A stretch of DNA of 64,000 nucleotides from Bipolaris cookei (GCA_002286855.1 NRSV01000025.1:347481-411480); one strand, 5' to 3'; shown: positions 1 through 11,767, counted from the first letter of the stretch. Made by a program: numbers and translations. The notes: generated by a model not told the origin, from the letters alone.

Positions 1-572
1 GTTTCTACAGCGCGCATTGGTGGGAACGACTTACAACCCTCTGCTGGACCGTCCTGGTCATGATGCGACAGCTCCAACTCCTTTCCTGGGAGCGCGCATG
101 GACTCGGGGTGGGGTGGTCGTCGGCGACGACGGGACTCTGGAGGCGCGAGGCGATGCTGGTGGACAGGAATCTCTGTTCTTCTTCTGGTATGGGCTCTGG
201 ACTTGTGCGCGGCGTCTGCTTGTATGGCGACTCGGGCAATGGTATGCGCGAGGGAGTGACTTCGCGATCAGTGCGGTACTCGAATGGCGACCTGGAGGGG
301 CTGTTGCGCATTGCGCTTTCGCCCAGCAGCGACTTGCGGTACCAGTGATTGCTGGACTGGGATTTTTGCCAGGCCGGAGGGGCCCAGGGCCCGTCCGACT
401 CGGTCTCGGAGTCTGGGTCGTCCTGGGGTACGCTCCATCGCGACGAGTGCATGTTGGAGCGGCTGCTGTAGGCCGAGTGCATGCTGCGCTCGGGGTCAAA
501 GGCCTCAAGCGAGGCGCTGAGAGAGGGGATGTCATGCTCATACAGACTCCCGCGATCCATTGTGTCAATCAT
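1..572 (-). CDS. N-terminal part of an unrecognised Ser/Pro-rich protein, cut by the left edge
   Basis: Reading leftwards from an ATG at 572 (MIDTMDRGSLYEHD...) this frame has no stop before the window edge, giving about 190 residues. The sequence is rich in Ser, Pro, Glu and Arg, with short SP and TP dipeptides throughout, typical of a disordered, phosphorylated region. I see no domain, signal peptide or membrane segment. A GTAAGT donor at 34-29 (minus strand) could end exon 1 at 35 in phase 1, so the last dozen codons may be intronic. The frame also stays open upstream of 572, so the true start could lie further right or in another exon. I do not recognise the family. That it codes is inferred from the natural-looking composition; the frame overlapping it, with a TTG start at 568, looks like a Pro/Arg-rich shadow. 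Confidence 0.55.
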   Translation of the reverse strand, partial: MIDTMDRGSLYEHDIPSLSASLEAFDPERSMHSAYSSRSNMHSSRWSVPQDDPDSETESDGPWAPPAWQKSQSSNHWYRKSLLGESAMRNSPSRSPFEYRTDREVTPSRIPLPESPYKQTPRTSPEPIPEEEQRFLSTSIASRLQSPVVADDHPTPSPCALPGKELELSHHDQDGPAEGCKSFPPMRAVE

Positions 573-2142
573 TCTGGGGTGCGCCGTGGTGGGCTGCGGT
601 TGCTGTATCGATAACGGAGGGTGTGGAGGGGAGGAGGCTGGTGCGCAATCGGGATTACTGTAAGTACGCTGGGTCCACTAGGTCGAGGGTCTGCGGGTCT
701 GCAGGCACACGGGGAGCACCCTTGTGACGCGACAATCGGGGCGAGCACCTTGCAGCAATGTCGAGGGTGCCTAGCGCTTAGGGCAAGTGAGCTTGAGAGT
801 GAAGAGAGAAAGGCGGGCGGGAATGCGCTCATGGTGCAAGTACAGGCTGGAGCGGGCCCGTCACCGCTCCCTCTGCCATGCGATAAGCTAATTAGCCCGG
901 CCGTGCAAGATCAACGGCCAGCGTGCTGCCTGCTACCCACTGCCCACTGCCTACCACTGCAGCGGGGTGAAACAAGAGTGGCTGGGCTGGGGTGGTCACA
1001 TGGTTGGCTGTCGTCCCTCCGGCCTAGTGCGGGGAAGACTGACGGCTGCTGGCGGATTGCCGCTCGCCATCCAGCCCGCCTTGCACGGATGCGATGCATG
1101 CGGCGGCCATGACAGGAGCTTAAAGAGACTCGCCATATTACATGTAGTCTTGCCCTCTTCCACTCCGACTGTCGTGGTACGCCATGCGGGGTTGCGCCCC
1201 TCCGATTGGCTCCAGCCACAGGCGTCACGCCCAGCGCGGAGGGGTACTATGCCTATGCTACTGGGAGCACGGCGGGCGCGGGCACGGGCACTGGCATTGG
1301 CACTGGCACCGCCTAGACTCACTGCGCTCGACACCTGCCCGTGTATACATACATATGTATGTATGCAAAGTCCCACCCCGCATCTCAGCCATTGTGTAGA
1401 GACAGCGCAAAACACGCAGAGCCAAAACAAAAGAAAGAACAAGGCCATCGGCATCGTCCATGGCAGTGCGATAGAGGGACTTGTGGTGGCGTGCGATAGG
1501 TAACGCTAGCGCCGTCAGAGCTGCCCCAGCAAAAAGCAATAATCATGTGCCCTCCTCATACGTTGAGCATTGCTCAATGCGCTTCCAAAGCCCACTTTAG
1601 AACGCGCGATAAAGAGAATATTGAGTATTTTTATCGCGGTAAAGGCGGCGCAAAAACCATCGCTGGCGACATGGGCTCGAGCTGAGTGTAGCATGTCTGG
1701 AAGCTCGAGAAGGACAGAAGGAAAAGATATCGATGACTGTGTGAAAATATTGATGACGAAATACGCTGAGAGATGATGCGATAGACTAGAAGACTGTTGA
1801 CCTGGTAAGAAAGAAATGGCAAAAGCTGAGAAGCTCAATTGTGAACTCTAGTCCTTTCACACCTCCGATCGAAGGTGCTGCTGCTGCGGTAGCAACAGTC
1901 GTGGTGCCAAATATAAAAAAGCTGTAGTTAGTCAGATGCGTTAGCTGAAGCCTTGCAACAAAAGCATGTGCTATGCGACCGTTTGCAGGCTGATGTTGAA
2001 GCTGGTAAAGTGATCACAGCCTGCAAGCTGCTCTTTTTACTTGACGTATGGCGCACGGGCCGCCCGGCGCGACATTGGCCGGAACTGGAATATTCAGCAT
2101 CGTCACTTTGCAACATCGCCGCCCACCACACAACACGCCACG
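573..2142. other. Intergenic: divergent upstream regions
   Basis: No convincing gene. It lies between the leftward partial gene and the rightward ribosomal protein gene, so it should hold both promoters. The left half is GC-rich, and its long open frames have unnatural composition. A short TATACATACATATGTATGTATG-like simple repeat lies near 1340-1365, and a GGCACT/GGCATT hexamer run near 1285-1310. Confidence 0.6.
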
Positions 2143-3291
2143 ATGCCGCCAAGATTAAACATTGCTGCCTTCACGCGACCAATTGCCTTCCGACCTAGGC
2201 TTCAGGTGCAATGCCCTGCTCGATCAGCACTTCGACTGTCATCGTCGCAATGGCGCCTGTATTCTGATTCAGCCAAACCACCAGCCGCGGACCGCTCCAA
2301 GCGAGAAGATGCAAAGCCCATTGAGCATGTCTCCGAAGAGGCGGCTGCCATGGCCAAGACAATGGGCGAGGAGGGACCTGATCTCAGCCAGGGCACCCCA
2401 ATTGAGGATGTGAGGTCACCACCACCATACGCTGCCGCAGATATGCTGACAGCCGACTAGGTAGTCAAAGGTGACAAGGCCGCGCAAGAAAGCCTGCCCA
2501 AGGTGATGCAAGAAAAACTCAGTTCTCAACAACCCAAGACGACACCAAATGTAGCGCCAAAGGGCTCACGATCATACTCAACCATGACGACTCAGACCAA
2601 CGGCAACAGTGGATTGGATATGGGCTTAGTCAATGTCCAGAACGCCTCAAAGGCACCCACCATACCAGGTCTCAAGTTCGACATGCCCACTCTGCCACTA
2701 CCGAAAGACGGCCATGTCAAACATCGCCATGATCCAGTCGTTGACCAGGTCACCAATCTGCTCATGCGACACGGCAAGAAGAGCGTTGCGGAGCGGGTAC
2801 GTCAGTTCGGTACTACAATTTAGCGTACATACATCTAATAGCAAGAACAACAGAATATGGCATTAATCCTCCAACATCTCCGAACATCGCCCATCCCCAC
2901 CATCAACCCCTCCAGGCCGCTGCTTCCCGGCGCGCCCCCGCCATCACACCTCCCTCTCAACCCCGTCCTCTATCTTACACTGGCCATTGACTCGGTCGCA
3001 CCCCTGATGCGCATTCGAAGTCAGAGAGGTGCAGCTGGAGGAGGAGTCGCTCTTCAGATCCCTGTGCCGCTGGGCCAGAGACAACGGCGGCGCGCAGCCA
3101 TCCAGTGGATCATGGCGGCTGCTTCAAAAAGGAGGAACATGGGCAGTGGCAAGAACAGCTTTGCCCAGCGAATTGCGCAGGAGCTTGTTGCAGTAGTACA
3201 GGGCACCAGCGGTATCTGGGACAGGCGCAACGCCATACACAAGCTGGGCGTTGCGGCGCGAGCAAATATCGTGCTTCCTAGGAAGAGGTAG
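2143..3291 (+). CDS. RSM7: Mitochondrial small-subunit ribosomal protein uS7m
   Basis: Three exons: 2143-2409, 2461-2796, 2854-3291; 346 residues. The S7 domain fills the C-terminal half: it opens with KHRHDPVVDQVTNLLMRHGK, continues across intron 2 as SVAERNMALILQHLR, and ends with ...IHKLGVAARANIVLPRKR. The first ~90 residues are Arg/Ser-rich, as in a mitochondrial presequence, and upstream of the domain lies a long linker as in other fungal uS7m. The protein binds 15S rRNA in the mitoribosome head. Without splicing the frame hits TAG at 2458-2460. That TAG is the acceptor of a 51-nt intron (GTGAGG donor at 2410, CTGAC branch near 2435), whose removal keeps the frame. Intron 2 (2797-2853) has a GTACGT donor and CAG acceptor. 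The start is the first ATG in frame after an upstream stop-free stretch with no other ATG. Confidence 0.9.
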
Positions 3292-4228
3292 AAGTACTAG
3301 TTAGCAAAGCACAACGTGCCGTTGGTAATGCATCAATGTACATTATTTCCATGAGTGCTTCGGCTAGAGACTGGGCGAGTACATGTCTCTGCATAGGGCG
3401 TCATGGGTCAGCACAGCCACATGCACACTTGCTCCACGCGGCCCCGTATTCTGCCACGGGCTCCTTTCACATGTGATGCTTGGACGAGGCAAGATAGGGT
3501 TGGCACTGAGATGCCCACGCGACAGCTGGCGAAGCAACGCCGTGACTGTGTACATACGTAGATAGTCGAAGACGCTGCTTGTTCTGTTGCATGCCGCATC
3601 TCGGTCCCTGCGCCAGCGGCATGGGCAGGGCGCGGTGGGTGATCTTCGCATGCCAAGGCTTGTCAAACCGCCAGATGCTGGAGGGATGGATGGTCCGATG
3701 CCCACTTCCCACCGCCTAGACCAAGAACATCCGCGACCGTCGACTCGCGCTGACTGTCGCCGCCCCCCAGGAGCCCTCTTGTCTCAAGCTTGCTGTTCCT
3801 TTTCCATATGTCGTCGGCATCCATCAATCTGCTAGGGAACAACTTGTTCTCCGACAGCGGTTAGCTACATACAGTACGACGGATCGGCCCGCCATTGCCC
3901 TCAGCTACAGTCTTTGGAATTATTACCCCACTGCTGGCATTAGTACCATCACGCGCTCACCCCACACACACACACCCTGACCGGACCGGCTAGCATTTGG
4001 TACGGGGTGGCTGGCATCTGTAGCTCGCACATCAGACAGCAGCTAGCTGTGCCTATGATGCCATAGTACAACTCCAATTGACGCTCCCAATCACCCCAGC
4101 TACCCCGCGAACACGACTGCTATCTTTTTGCGATAATTGCAAGATTGCCACACATCACGCCAACCCCGGCACACAACCCTGAACCCACTACCGTCTCTCC
4201 ACGCACCAACACTGCACACACTGCTACC
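3292..4228. other. Intergenic: upstream of the universal-stress gene
   Basis: No gene seen. The right part (about 3960-4228) is C-rich and pyrimidine-rich and contains a short CA repeat near 3963-3975, typical of a fungal promoter and 5' leader. It also holds the 3' end of the ribosomal protein gene. Confidence 0.55.
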
Positions 4229-6290
4229 ATGGCCTCGCTCGAAGCTGCCATCGATGAGGAGATGAGAGAGGTTGTAAAACTCCTCGAGGGCAACCAGAAG
4301 CCCGGAGGACGACGCGCAGAAAGCCCGACAGCACGCGCGCAAAGCCCCAACCCACTTGCTTCACCAGTTCGGAGCATGTTAGATGTTGATGCTTCGGGAC
4401 CGCGCAGGAGCTCGAGCCGTGGGAGCACTGGCATTCCCTTTGCCATGCCCTCGTCGCCTCGCAGAGTGAACCCTGAGTCGGCATACAAATTTGAAATGCT
4501 GCCTTCAATCGACGCGCATGCTATGCCCAAAAGAGTGTCGCAAGGTGGCAAGCTCGATGCTTCTGCAAAACCTCGCGCTATGTCAACCGTATACGGCAGC
4601 TCGGCTGGCTTTCTAGGCTCCTCAAACTCAAGGGACCGACACAACTCGCTGAATGGCCCTCTGGGTCGGTCAAAATCTGGATCTCCAGGCCCTCGTAGAT
4701 CTGCTTCTCCAGCAATGCGCATGCTGAGCCCGCCCCCGCCCGCTTCGACTTCGAATAACAGCCTTGTGACCGATTCAGGCAAGCGCATCGACATGGATAC
4801 CGCGTACCGAAAACTTTCCGACTCTGCTTTGGCACGTTCCGAGGGTGGGCTTTCTTCACTCCCCAACCGCAAAGGCTCAGATCCTATCAAAGGCACATCG
4901 ACTGCCCCAGGTGGAGGTGTCCGTCTAGCCACAGACGACGACGGCGAAGACAGCGCTGCTGTAGAGAGCAGCGAAAATGGCTCCGATAGCTCAGAGTGGG
5001 AGGATGGGTGGAACGGGGCCAACAAACGAGAACGTGGCAGGCAGCGATCAAGGAAAACTTCTACAGGTACAGATAGGATGGGCAGAGAAATCATCACAGC
5101 TAAGAGCTTGTTGGCCGCAGCGGAGCAAGAACGTAGGTAACACGTGCAGCCAAACTGTTGCACTTAAATGCTAACCCTACACAGGAAGAGATGTTGCTGT
5201 CTCCTACAAAGTGCGGTCATTGCTCGAGCCTTCCATAAACATCACTGGTCCAAATGGCGAGAGAATGTCCAGAAGAAACTCTTCGGGTGTCGTACACCCC
5301 CACACCAGTTTCGATCAGGGAGGCTCTGGGTTTTCTACGCCAGTTCACTCCGATCATGAGGACGAGCTCGCCGAAATCAAATCAGCTCAACAACTTTCAC
5401 TGAACATTTCGCCTATTCAGTCAAGCCCAGAAGCCCATCGCTGTGTTCGACAAATTATTAGGGGTAACTACGTTCAGTTTGCAGAAGACGCTACCAAAGG
5501 ATTGAGGAGACAGCGTGTATACCTTGTATCGACCGATCTCAGTGATGAGGCTGCATACGCTTTAGAGTGGACAATCGGCACGGTTTTACGAGATGGCGAT
5601 ACCCTCCTTGCTGTCTATGCTGTTGACGAGGAAACTGGCGTCGCAACGACTGATGCTTCTGGGGCACCTATCAGCCAAGGTACCACTGGGCGACAGGAAT
5701 CAGACCATCTTAAGAGGACTCTGTCCAACCACGACGGTCTGACACAAGCAAGACCCGGGTTCTCAGCATTGTCAAACTCAATCATGGCCACTGAAGCCAA
5801 CGTAGGTGCTATGGGCAAGGCTGAGAAAGACAGATATCAGGCTTGTGTGGAGGTTTCTGACCGATGTGTCAAATTGCTGAGAAAGACTCGTCTTCAAGTG
5901 CGTGCTGTGGTCGAGGTGTTCCACTGCAAGAGCCCTAAGCACATGATTACTGAAGTGGTGAGTAGCTCCGGATTGTATGAAATGCTGCACTTGGCTAATA
6001 GCCCATTGATAGATTGACTTCTTGGAGCCAACTCTTGTGATTCTTGGTTCTCGAGGGCGGAACGCTCTCAAAGGGTAAGTTTTGAGTCCCGCTCCTGATG
6101 CTTGGATGCTAACATCGGCAGTGTTCTGCTCGGATCTTTCAGTAATTACTTAGTCACTAAGTCATCGGTGCCTGTCATGGTCGCACGGAAACGGCTCCGG
6201 AAACACAGCAAGTACAAGCGGCAAAACGTGCGGATGTCCAATGTTATCCAAGGCTCCAATGACCGACTTGCGAATGCGAAGATTGATTAA
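4229..6290 (+). CDS. Universal stress protein (UspA) domain protein with long disordered N-terminus
   Basis: Four exons: 4229-5132, 5185-5957, 6013-6074, 6122-6290; 635 residues. The first ~370 residues are Ser/Pro-rich with many SP and RRS motifs and an acidic stretch, and are probably disordered and phosphorylated. The C-terminal ~230 residues form a Usp domain, from RVYLVSTDLSDEAAYALEW to VPVMVAR. The ATP-binding signature G-x2-G-x9-G-S is complete (G571, G574, G584, S585) and is split by introns 2 and 3. Such proteins bind nucleotide and are linked to stress tolerance; the partner here is unknown. I chose the ATG at 4229 (ACCATGG context, MASLEAAIDEEMRE, a usual start in the family) over the upstream TTG. 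For intron 1, a donor at 5137 paired with an acceptor at 5188 would give the same length; I prefer GTAGGT at 5133 with CAG at 5184. Confidence 0.85.
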
Positions 6291-7295
6291 TTGTTTGTCG
6301 AAAGATTTGTCATTGATGCGTTTCGGTTGGAGTTTGTGGCTGCGGCCTGAGTTTGCGAGCCTGAGGATTTGAGTTTTAGTGTTGCGAAACGCGTGCTGTT
6401 TGGCCATTGAGGACGACGCCTGCTCCAGTTGGTAATCGCTGAGTCTGACAATATCCTTCCAACTATCGGTCTCTCTACACTCTTTGGGTTAAGTGGCTTA
6501 TCGTCAATCTATCGGAATACGCGTCCCGATGATGCATGAAATGCTTTAGACTTGACCGCGATCATGACCGTGACGATCAATTGCAACACGCCGTCTAGTT
6601 GTGGCTTGGTTTTTTTTGGCTCTGTAGAGACCACAACATCTGTCACGATACCTCTGCATGCAGCTCAACACATTCGGAGATTGCCATGCCGTGTAAAATT
6701 GCAGTACTGCGCAGACTATTTTGCTTTTTTTCTTCTAGAATTTCTAGCGCCAGACAATCACACTGCAACCAGCCGTTAGACGAGACAGGCCCATGAAGCT
6801 GCATGTTTCATATCGTGTATTTCTTTTTTTCTCATGACGGCCATTTATTCCGATGCTTTTGCCGACGTCATGTTCATGGGTTGCCGTTACGGCAGAAGCT
6901 CGTGCCATCAGACAGGACAACCCGACTGTTTGGATCGTTCAAACCATACTAACCTTCACCACATTACACTACGCCTCATACAACCTAATCACTTGTCATC
7001 AGATTTGCCAAGCACTCGTGTTTCCCCGCAAATACTCAATGCGGTAGTCGATGCGCCTGTGGCGTTGGTGGGCTGATAGACAACGATTATGCATGGCGTC
7101 CACTTGTCGCGTGCTCCCAGATGGACCCAAGAGTGAGGGTACGGCTGTGCATCGGAAGACTTTGGGTGTCCTGAGGGATCAAGGGTCAGAGGGTTGGGAT
7201 GAGCGGCTCAACGTCAAATAGGTCTCTTGCCTTGCCATGAAGCATTATTTGTACATCAAACATCACTACTACTTTTCCAACACAACCACCGGGAA
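6291..7295. other. Intergenic: no gene seen
   Basis: AT-richer, with T-runs near 6605 and 6720-6735. The short open frames here look like chance. It holds the 3' end of the Usp gene and the promoter of the HET gene. Confidence 0.55.
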
Positions 7296-9545
7296 ATGTA
7301 TATCCACATGGCTTTGCAGACATCACCTCAGTGGTTCGCCCGCTTTGGACAGTGCGAATTCATTGAAATTGATGAGGCAGAGCTGGACACATCAAGTCTC
7401 CACGCCAGACTCGTCAAGCCCTCTACACGAGATGCCCTTCTCAACCGACACAAATGGTCAACAATACCATGCGAAGACGACATCGATGCTGCCACACTCT
7501 TGTCGGACCTCGGCCGCTTAGCACCCTCGGTAGTCAAAGAGTTTATCCCAAAGGAACATGCCGAGAGCAACTTTGCTTTTCGGCTGATAAACGATATTGG
7601 CTTTCATGGGGAAGAGGGAGGATACATCGCTCTTAGCTATTGCAGGAAGCATGTTGCAAGTACTACACCGAGAAAGGTTCTGACACCTGTCAGAGATCTT
7701 CCATTCGGATGGCTCAAGGAGATTGAGCAGTTTCCACTACCGACTACTTCTGCACTTTTCCAAGCCGTTGTAAGAGAGAGGGGCGTAGGTGAAGGGCTGT
7801 GGTATGACCAGGTGTGCATCGAACAGGACGATGAACTCGAGAAAAATACAGCTATCGGAGTCATTGACAATATCTACAAGAATGCACGAGCAGTCATTGT
7901 AGTACTGGATGACATTGTTGTTTCGTCAGACGAAGAACGGTTTCTGCGTTACTACGTTGAGCAGTACAATTACTCTCAAGTACCTCTGGACCAACAACCA
8001 AACTCTGGACTGCACCCACCTTTCATGCAGCAGTATGAAATGCCCAACACATTGGTACAACGTATTCTGTCTTCTGAGTGGTTTGACCGCGCATGGTGCG
8101 CCCATGAGATGCGAATGGGACAGAGCCATGTTTTTCTAGTGCCTTGTTTACGGCATTACGAAGATGAAATGCAGACAGTCGTACGCTTTACCGGAGCTTT
8201 CTTTACTCATCTTTTAAGTCTTGCGAGCGAAGTCATCAACTTCATACCAACCCTATCCACAAAGCTTCGTTCATTGTTGGACTTCTTCCAACAACAAGAC
8301 GCGTTCATCAGAGGAGACCTCTCTGTACTTCGAACACCAGACAGCCAAAACTGCCCAACTTCGAGGGAAACACGTTCCATATCAATGGCTGCCGACATAT
8401 TTCGCATGAAGGCTGGAGGAAGTCCGCGCTTACCAGAGTACCAACGAAGACTGGACGCTAACCGAGACAAGACCAGCATTGCACTGAACGCTTCTGGTTT
8501 GCCTCTGATTCTGGCTCCTCCAAATCCATTTTCAAGGCCCAATCTTGAGGACGAATGTCTTCGCTCGCTGCTACTAGTTGGGATTGCGGCACGAGACCCT
8601 GTTGCACTTTGCACCATTGGCACACCATTACAGCTCCATGACGGATCCACCTCATGGCTGTGTCGACCAACATCTTTGGATGTTAGCTCCTCTCGAGTAC
8701 CTCCACACTTCCCCAGACACGCAAACCAGATGATCCAAGCGACCGACGGCAGAGCAGAATACGCACAGTTGGATCTCATCTTCTTAGACCTCCCGCATCG
8801 CACCCAGCCGAGTTCTTCTTTTCCATCTCACGTTGCCCGAGCACGCATGCTCATTGATCTCTGCGTTCAATATCAAATACCGGGATCTGGACTGTGGGGC
8901 TTCTCTCAGGCACCTAATCATCCGCGCACGCCAGCCTTGCGCAACATTTTCATTCAGACACTAGCATGTGTTTTCCAGTGCGGGACACAGTGGGTGGTAG
9001 ATGTCATCTCCAGCCTCCAAGAGTCCAACACGCCCCGCATGGAACCCTACACCATTGAGGTGCTGCTGAACCCACACCTCATTCTGCAAAACTATATTTT
9101 ACTTGCCGAGGGACAGGCTGCAATGACGGCACTTGTGCATTTTCTCTCAACTCTAATTGCATCGGGGATCCCATGGCCTTCAGGCGCCTCGGAGCGCACA
9201 CACGGTCCTCTCATCATATCCGCACCTTCCTCCTCGGCTCCATATGATTACGCCGGTCCACCTACACAAGGGAGCAAGGCTATCATTTTTGCCCCTTTTG
9301 AGCACTCCAAGACACTGCTTATTGCCGTGCCCAAGGCCGTACAAGGATCCGAATACAGTGCCCTGGCGCGCGGTTGGATTCTGACCAGCATGAATCCTTA
9401 CACTGGAAGCCCGAAGCCTACCGTGAGCTGGACTTTACAATCTAAAGGTGCTATCTTTGGAGATGTGAATTTCAATGCTAGACTCGCTACTAGTGGGGAA
9501 ATGGATGTCAGGAACCATCGTGTCTATGGCCCCTCGCGTCGTTGA
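7296..9545 (+). CDS. HET-domain (heterokaryon incompatibility-type) protein
   Basis: A single exon of 749 residues from ATG 7296; ATG 7308 (CACATGG, MALQTSPQW) is an equally good start, 4 residues shorter. The N-terminal third carries a HET domain in the usual order: YIALSYC at about 110, LWYDQVCIEQDDELEKN at about 168, NIYKNARAVIVVLDD just after, and SSEWFDRAWCAHEMRMGQ at about 262. HET domains are related to TIR-like folds and trigger regulated cell death after non-self recognition in filamentous ascomycetes. The C-terminal ~470 residues show no NACHT, WD, ankyrin or TPR repeats that I can recognise, so this is a stand-alone HET protein. Many such genes have no known incompatibility role, and that role is not shown here. 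The lack of introns over 2.2 kb contrasts with most neighbours. Confidence 0.85.
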   Translation: MYIHMALQTSPQWFARFGQCEFIEIDEAELDTSSLHARLVKPSTRDALLNRHKWSTIPCEDDIDAATLLSDLGRLAPSVVKEFIPKEHAESNFAFRLINDIGFHGEEGGYIALSYCRKHVASTTPRKVLTPVRDLPFGWLKEIEQFPLPTTSALFQAVVRERGVGEGLWYDQVCIEQDDELEKNTAIGVIDNIYKNARAVIVVLDDIVVSSDEERFLRYYVEQYNYSQVPLDQQPNSGLHPPFMQQYEMPNTLVQRILSSEWFDRAWCAHEMRMGQSHVFLVPCLRHYEDEMQTVVRFTGAFFTHLLSLASEVINFIPTLSTKLRSLLDFFQQQDAFIRGDLSVLRTPDSQNCPTSRETRSISMAADIFRMKAGGSPRLPEYQRRLDANRDKTSIALNASGLPLILAPPNPFSRPNLEDECLRSLLLVGIAARDPVALCTIGTPLQLHDGSTSWLCRPTSLDVSSSRVPPHFPRHANQMIQATDGRAEYAQLDLIFLDLPHRTQPSSSFPSHVARARMLIDLCVQYQIPGSGLWGFSQAPNHPRTPALRNIFIQTLACVFQCGTQWVVDVISSLQESNTPRMEPYTIEVLLNPHLILQNYILLAEGQAAMTALVHFLSTLIASGIPWPSGASERTHGPLIISAPSSSAPYDYAGPPTQGSKAIIFAPFEHSKTLLIAVPKAVQGSEYSALARGWILTSMNPYTGSPKPTVSWTLQSKGAIFGDVNFNARLATSGEMDVRNHRVYGPSRR

Positions 9546-11767
9546 CCTCACTCATTTTTTTCTAAAAAAAAATCCTTCTTCGCTTAATTTGGCGCTCTTC
9601 AGCTTTTACGAAATCTTAATGACACCTATTCGATGGTATTAATGACTACTATAGATTGATGACTTTGCACTTATAGACGGGGGCTTATAGACTTGATAGA
9701 ACACTTGTATATTATTATTACCTTTCATGTTACAATATTAAACTTGAATATTTCATGCCTGCTCCATCTCCATCGATGTCCATATACACACCCAGATCTT
9801 GCTATCTCACAAATCATATTGTCTTCTGTCCCCGCTCTGTTAATGTTACCTTCGGCAGTTCTTTGGCCAAGGATTCATCCCGCCACTCAAGCAAGCTTGA
9901 CCTTGTTATCCAGCATCTACCAGCATAGTCTCGTCCCAACAGCCGAGGTTGCGTAAGAGGTATACTACATCGTCCATCTCCATCCCTTGCCTTCCCTCCC
10001 ACTGATGCAACATTAGCATACGTACCTCATCCCAAAACCCTCAGGTCCACCCACGTCACGAAGCAGACGCAAATCGCAACCACACAAACGCTATCAATGA
10101 AGCACCGGTAAACATTGTGACTCTTGAGCCTCAGCCCGATATATTTCGGCATTGCGTGCTCCCAACACGTCCTTTATGTGTACCAGGCATCCCATTATTC
10201 CTTTCTTTTCCAATCTTTCCACCGTCTCAACGCCAACGACAACGACAAAAAGGAAGAACCAAGAACGGATGCATGATCAGGCTCAGCCTCGGTACACCAA
10301 CCTCGCAACGCGGTCTGATTCGATCACATACACCTACACGATAGTCTTGGACCCTTTCTTGGCTTTCTTCTCCCCGAAAATATCGAACTCGCACCGACTG
10401 CCCCCAACGCCCTCAGTGCTCATCTTCTTCTTTCTTTTGTTGAGGCTAAGTCTCCACATGCACAAACTCGTCATACAAGCACGACCACGAGTACGAGTAC
10501 GACTATAATAACTCCCCACCCGTTTCACAACATGCCCACAAAAAAGGAAAAGCAAAAGAAGGATCCACACCTTCTAGAAGGTCCTGCACCTTATCCACTT
10601 CCCCCTGCATCTCACATCAATCCTTCCAATACTCACTGCCCCCTCGGTCCCCATCCAAACGCACCCACACACCCACACGAGTCAAGTCAAACCCGCATCC
10701 TCCCTCCATCCTTCCATGCATTACGCAACCCCCCCACCCCCCAGCCATAGAACTCTCATCGAAGCAAAAAGCAAAAAACCTATCCTTCCAAAATCCGTAT
10801 CTACTAGCGTGCCCTAGCCTCAAAATCCGACTAGAAAGAGAAAAAAGCAAACATACTCCACATGTGATAGAATCAGTATCTGAAACACCTCCCGCTCCAC
10901 AAAACCTACTCTATCCGCAACAACACGCCTCAAACCCGTCAGAACAACCAGCGATAAAGAAAAGAAAAAGCAAAAAGGTTGATTATCTCACATCTTACCA
11001 TCTTGCATATGTGTACGCCATGCATGCATTCCGTCAGCCAAAAAAGCCCCCTCATACACCCTGCTCTATTTGGCCTCCCGGCCTTCCGTGTATCTAGGGA
11101 CTCGTTTGATCATCCACTAACACCATGCCTCCCTACATCACATCACATCACATCCATAATCCGATATACACCAGACAAGAGGCTTAGACCCAAGGGTCAG
11201 TCAGCGGCTAGCTGAAGTCATGCTTCAAAGAAAAAGAGATCGGGGGACATCGTGCAAGCTACATGTTCCAAAAAGTAAAAGATGGTAGTATATAAGTATG
11301 GTAAGATGGTGAACCCTTGGTCGTTTGAGGGAAGAAATCCACGGTTTGAAGGGATGTAGAGGTGGGGTTACGTGCTACCCCTCCCCTTTCCTTCTTTCTC
11401 CCCCGTTCCCCAAACCCTTCAGGGGCTGGTCCCTCGATCTTTGACTTTGCATGCGTACGCATCGACGATGCACGTGGCGGTAATACAGATGATACAAGGG
11501 GTAAGGGAAGGGAGGGGCTTTTGCCCACCCACATACATGCAGATGCAGTGTACCCGTAGAGTATGGTAACGTGAAGCCAAGCGAAAAAGCAAAAACTATA
11601 AGTATAGTAGCACCACATAACACAAAGAAGCCCAGGGACCATGTTGCAATATCACGACTATGTATCAATATTCACACGTGGATGCCATGTCCCAAAAAAA
11701 TAAACGTCTATCATGCCCTTTTTTTCTTTCCCACGGTCTCAAACTTTGTCGAAAACGAATGCAAAGC
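9546..11767. other. Intergenic: 2.2 kb without a recognisable gene
   Basis: This lies between the 3' ends of two convergent genes (HET and SLY1). It is C/A-rich on the + strand in 10100-11200, with runs of short C-rich words, and contains no open frame with natural composition. It is long for a convergent spacing in this window; an untranslated RNA cannot be excluded from sequence alone. Confidence 0.5.

Noticed and set aside
967..1503. 178-codon open frame on the + strand, and its GC-rich overlaps
   Set aside because: Open because of GC-rich sequence; residue composition (Arg/Ala/His/Cys-rich, no pattern) and overlap with other equally long frames argue against coding.
2461..2823. Second half of uS7m as a separate gene starting at ATG 2503
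   Set aside because: It is exon 2 of the same gene; the 51-nt intron before it joins the frames.
4120..5163. 347-codon frame on the - strand opposite the Usp gene
   Set aside because: Mirror of the low-complexity Ser/Pro exon; no domain, and the + strand carries a verified Usp protein.
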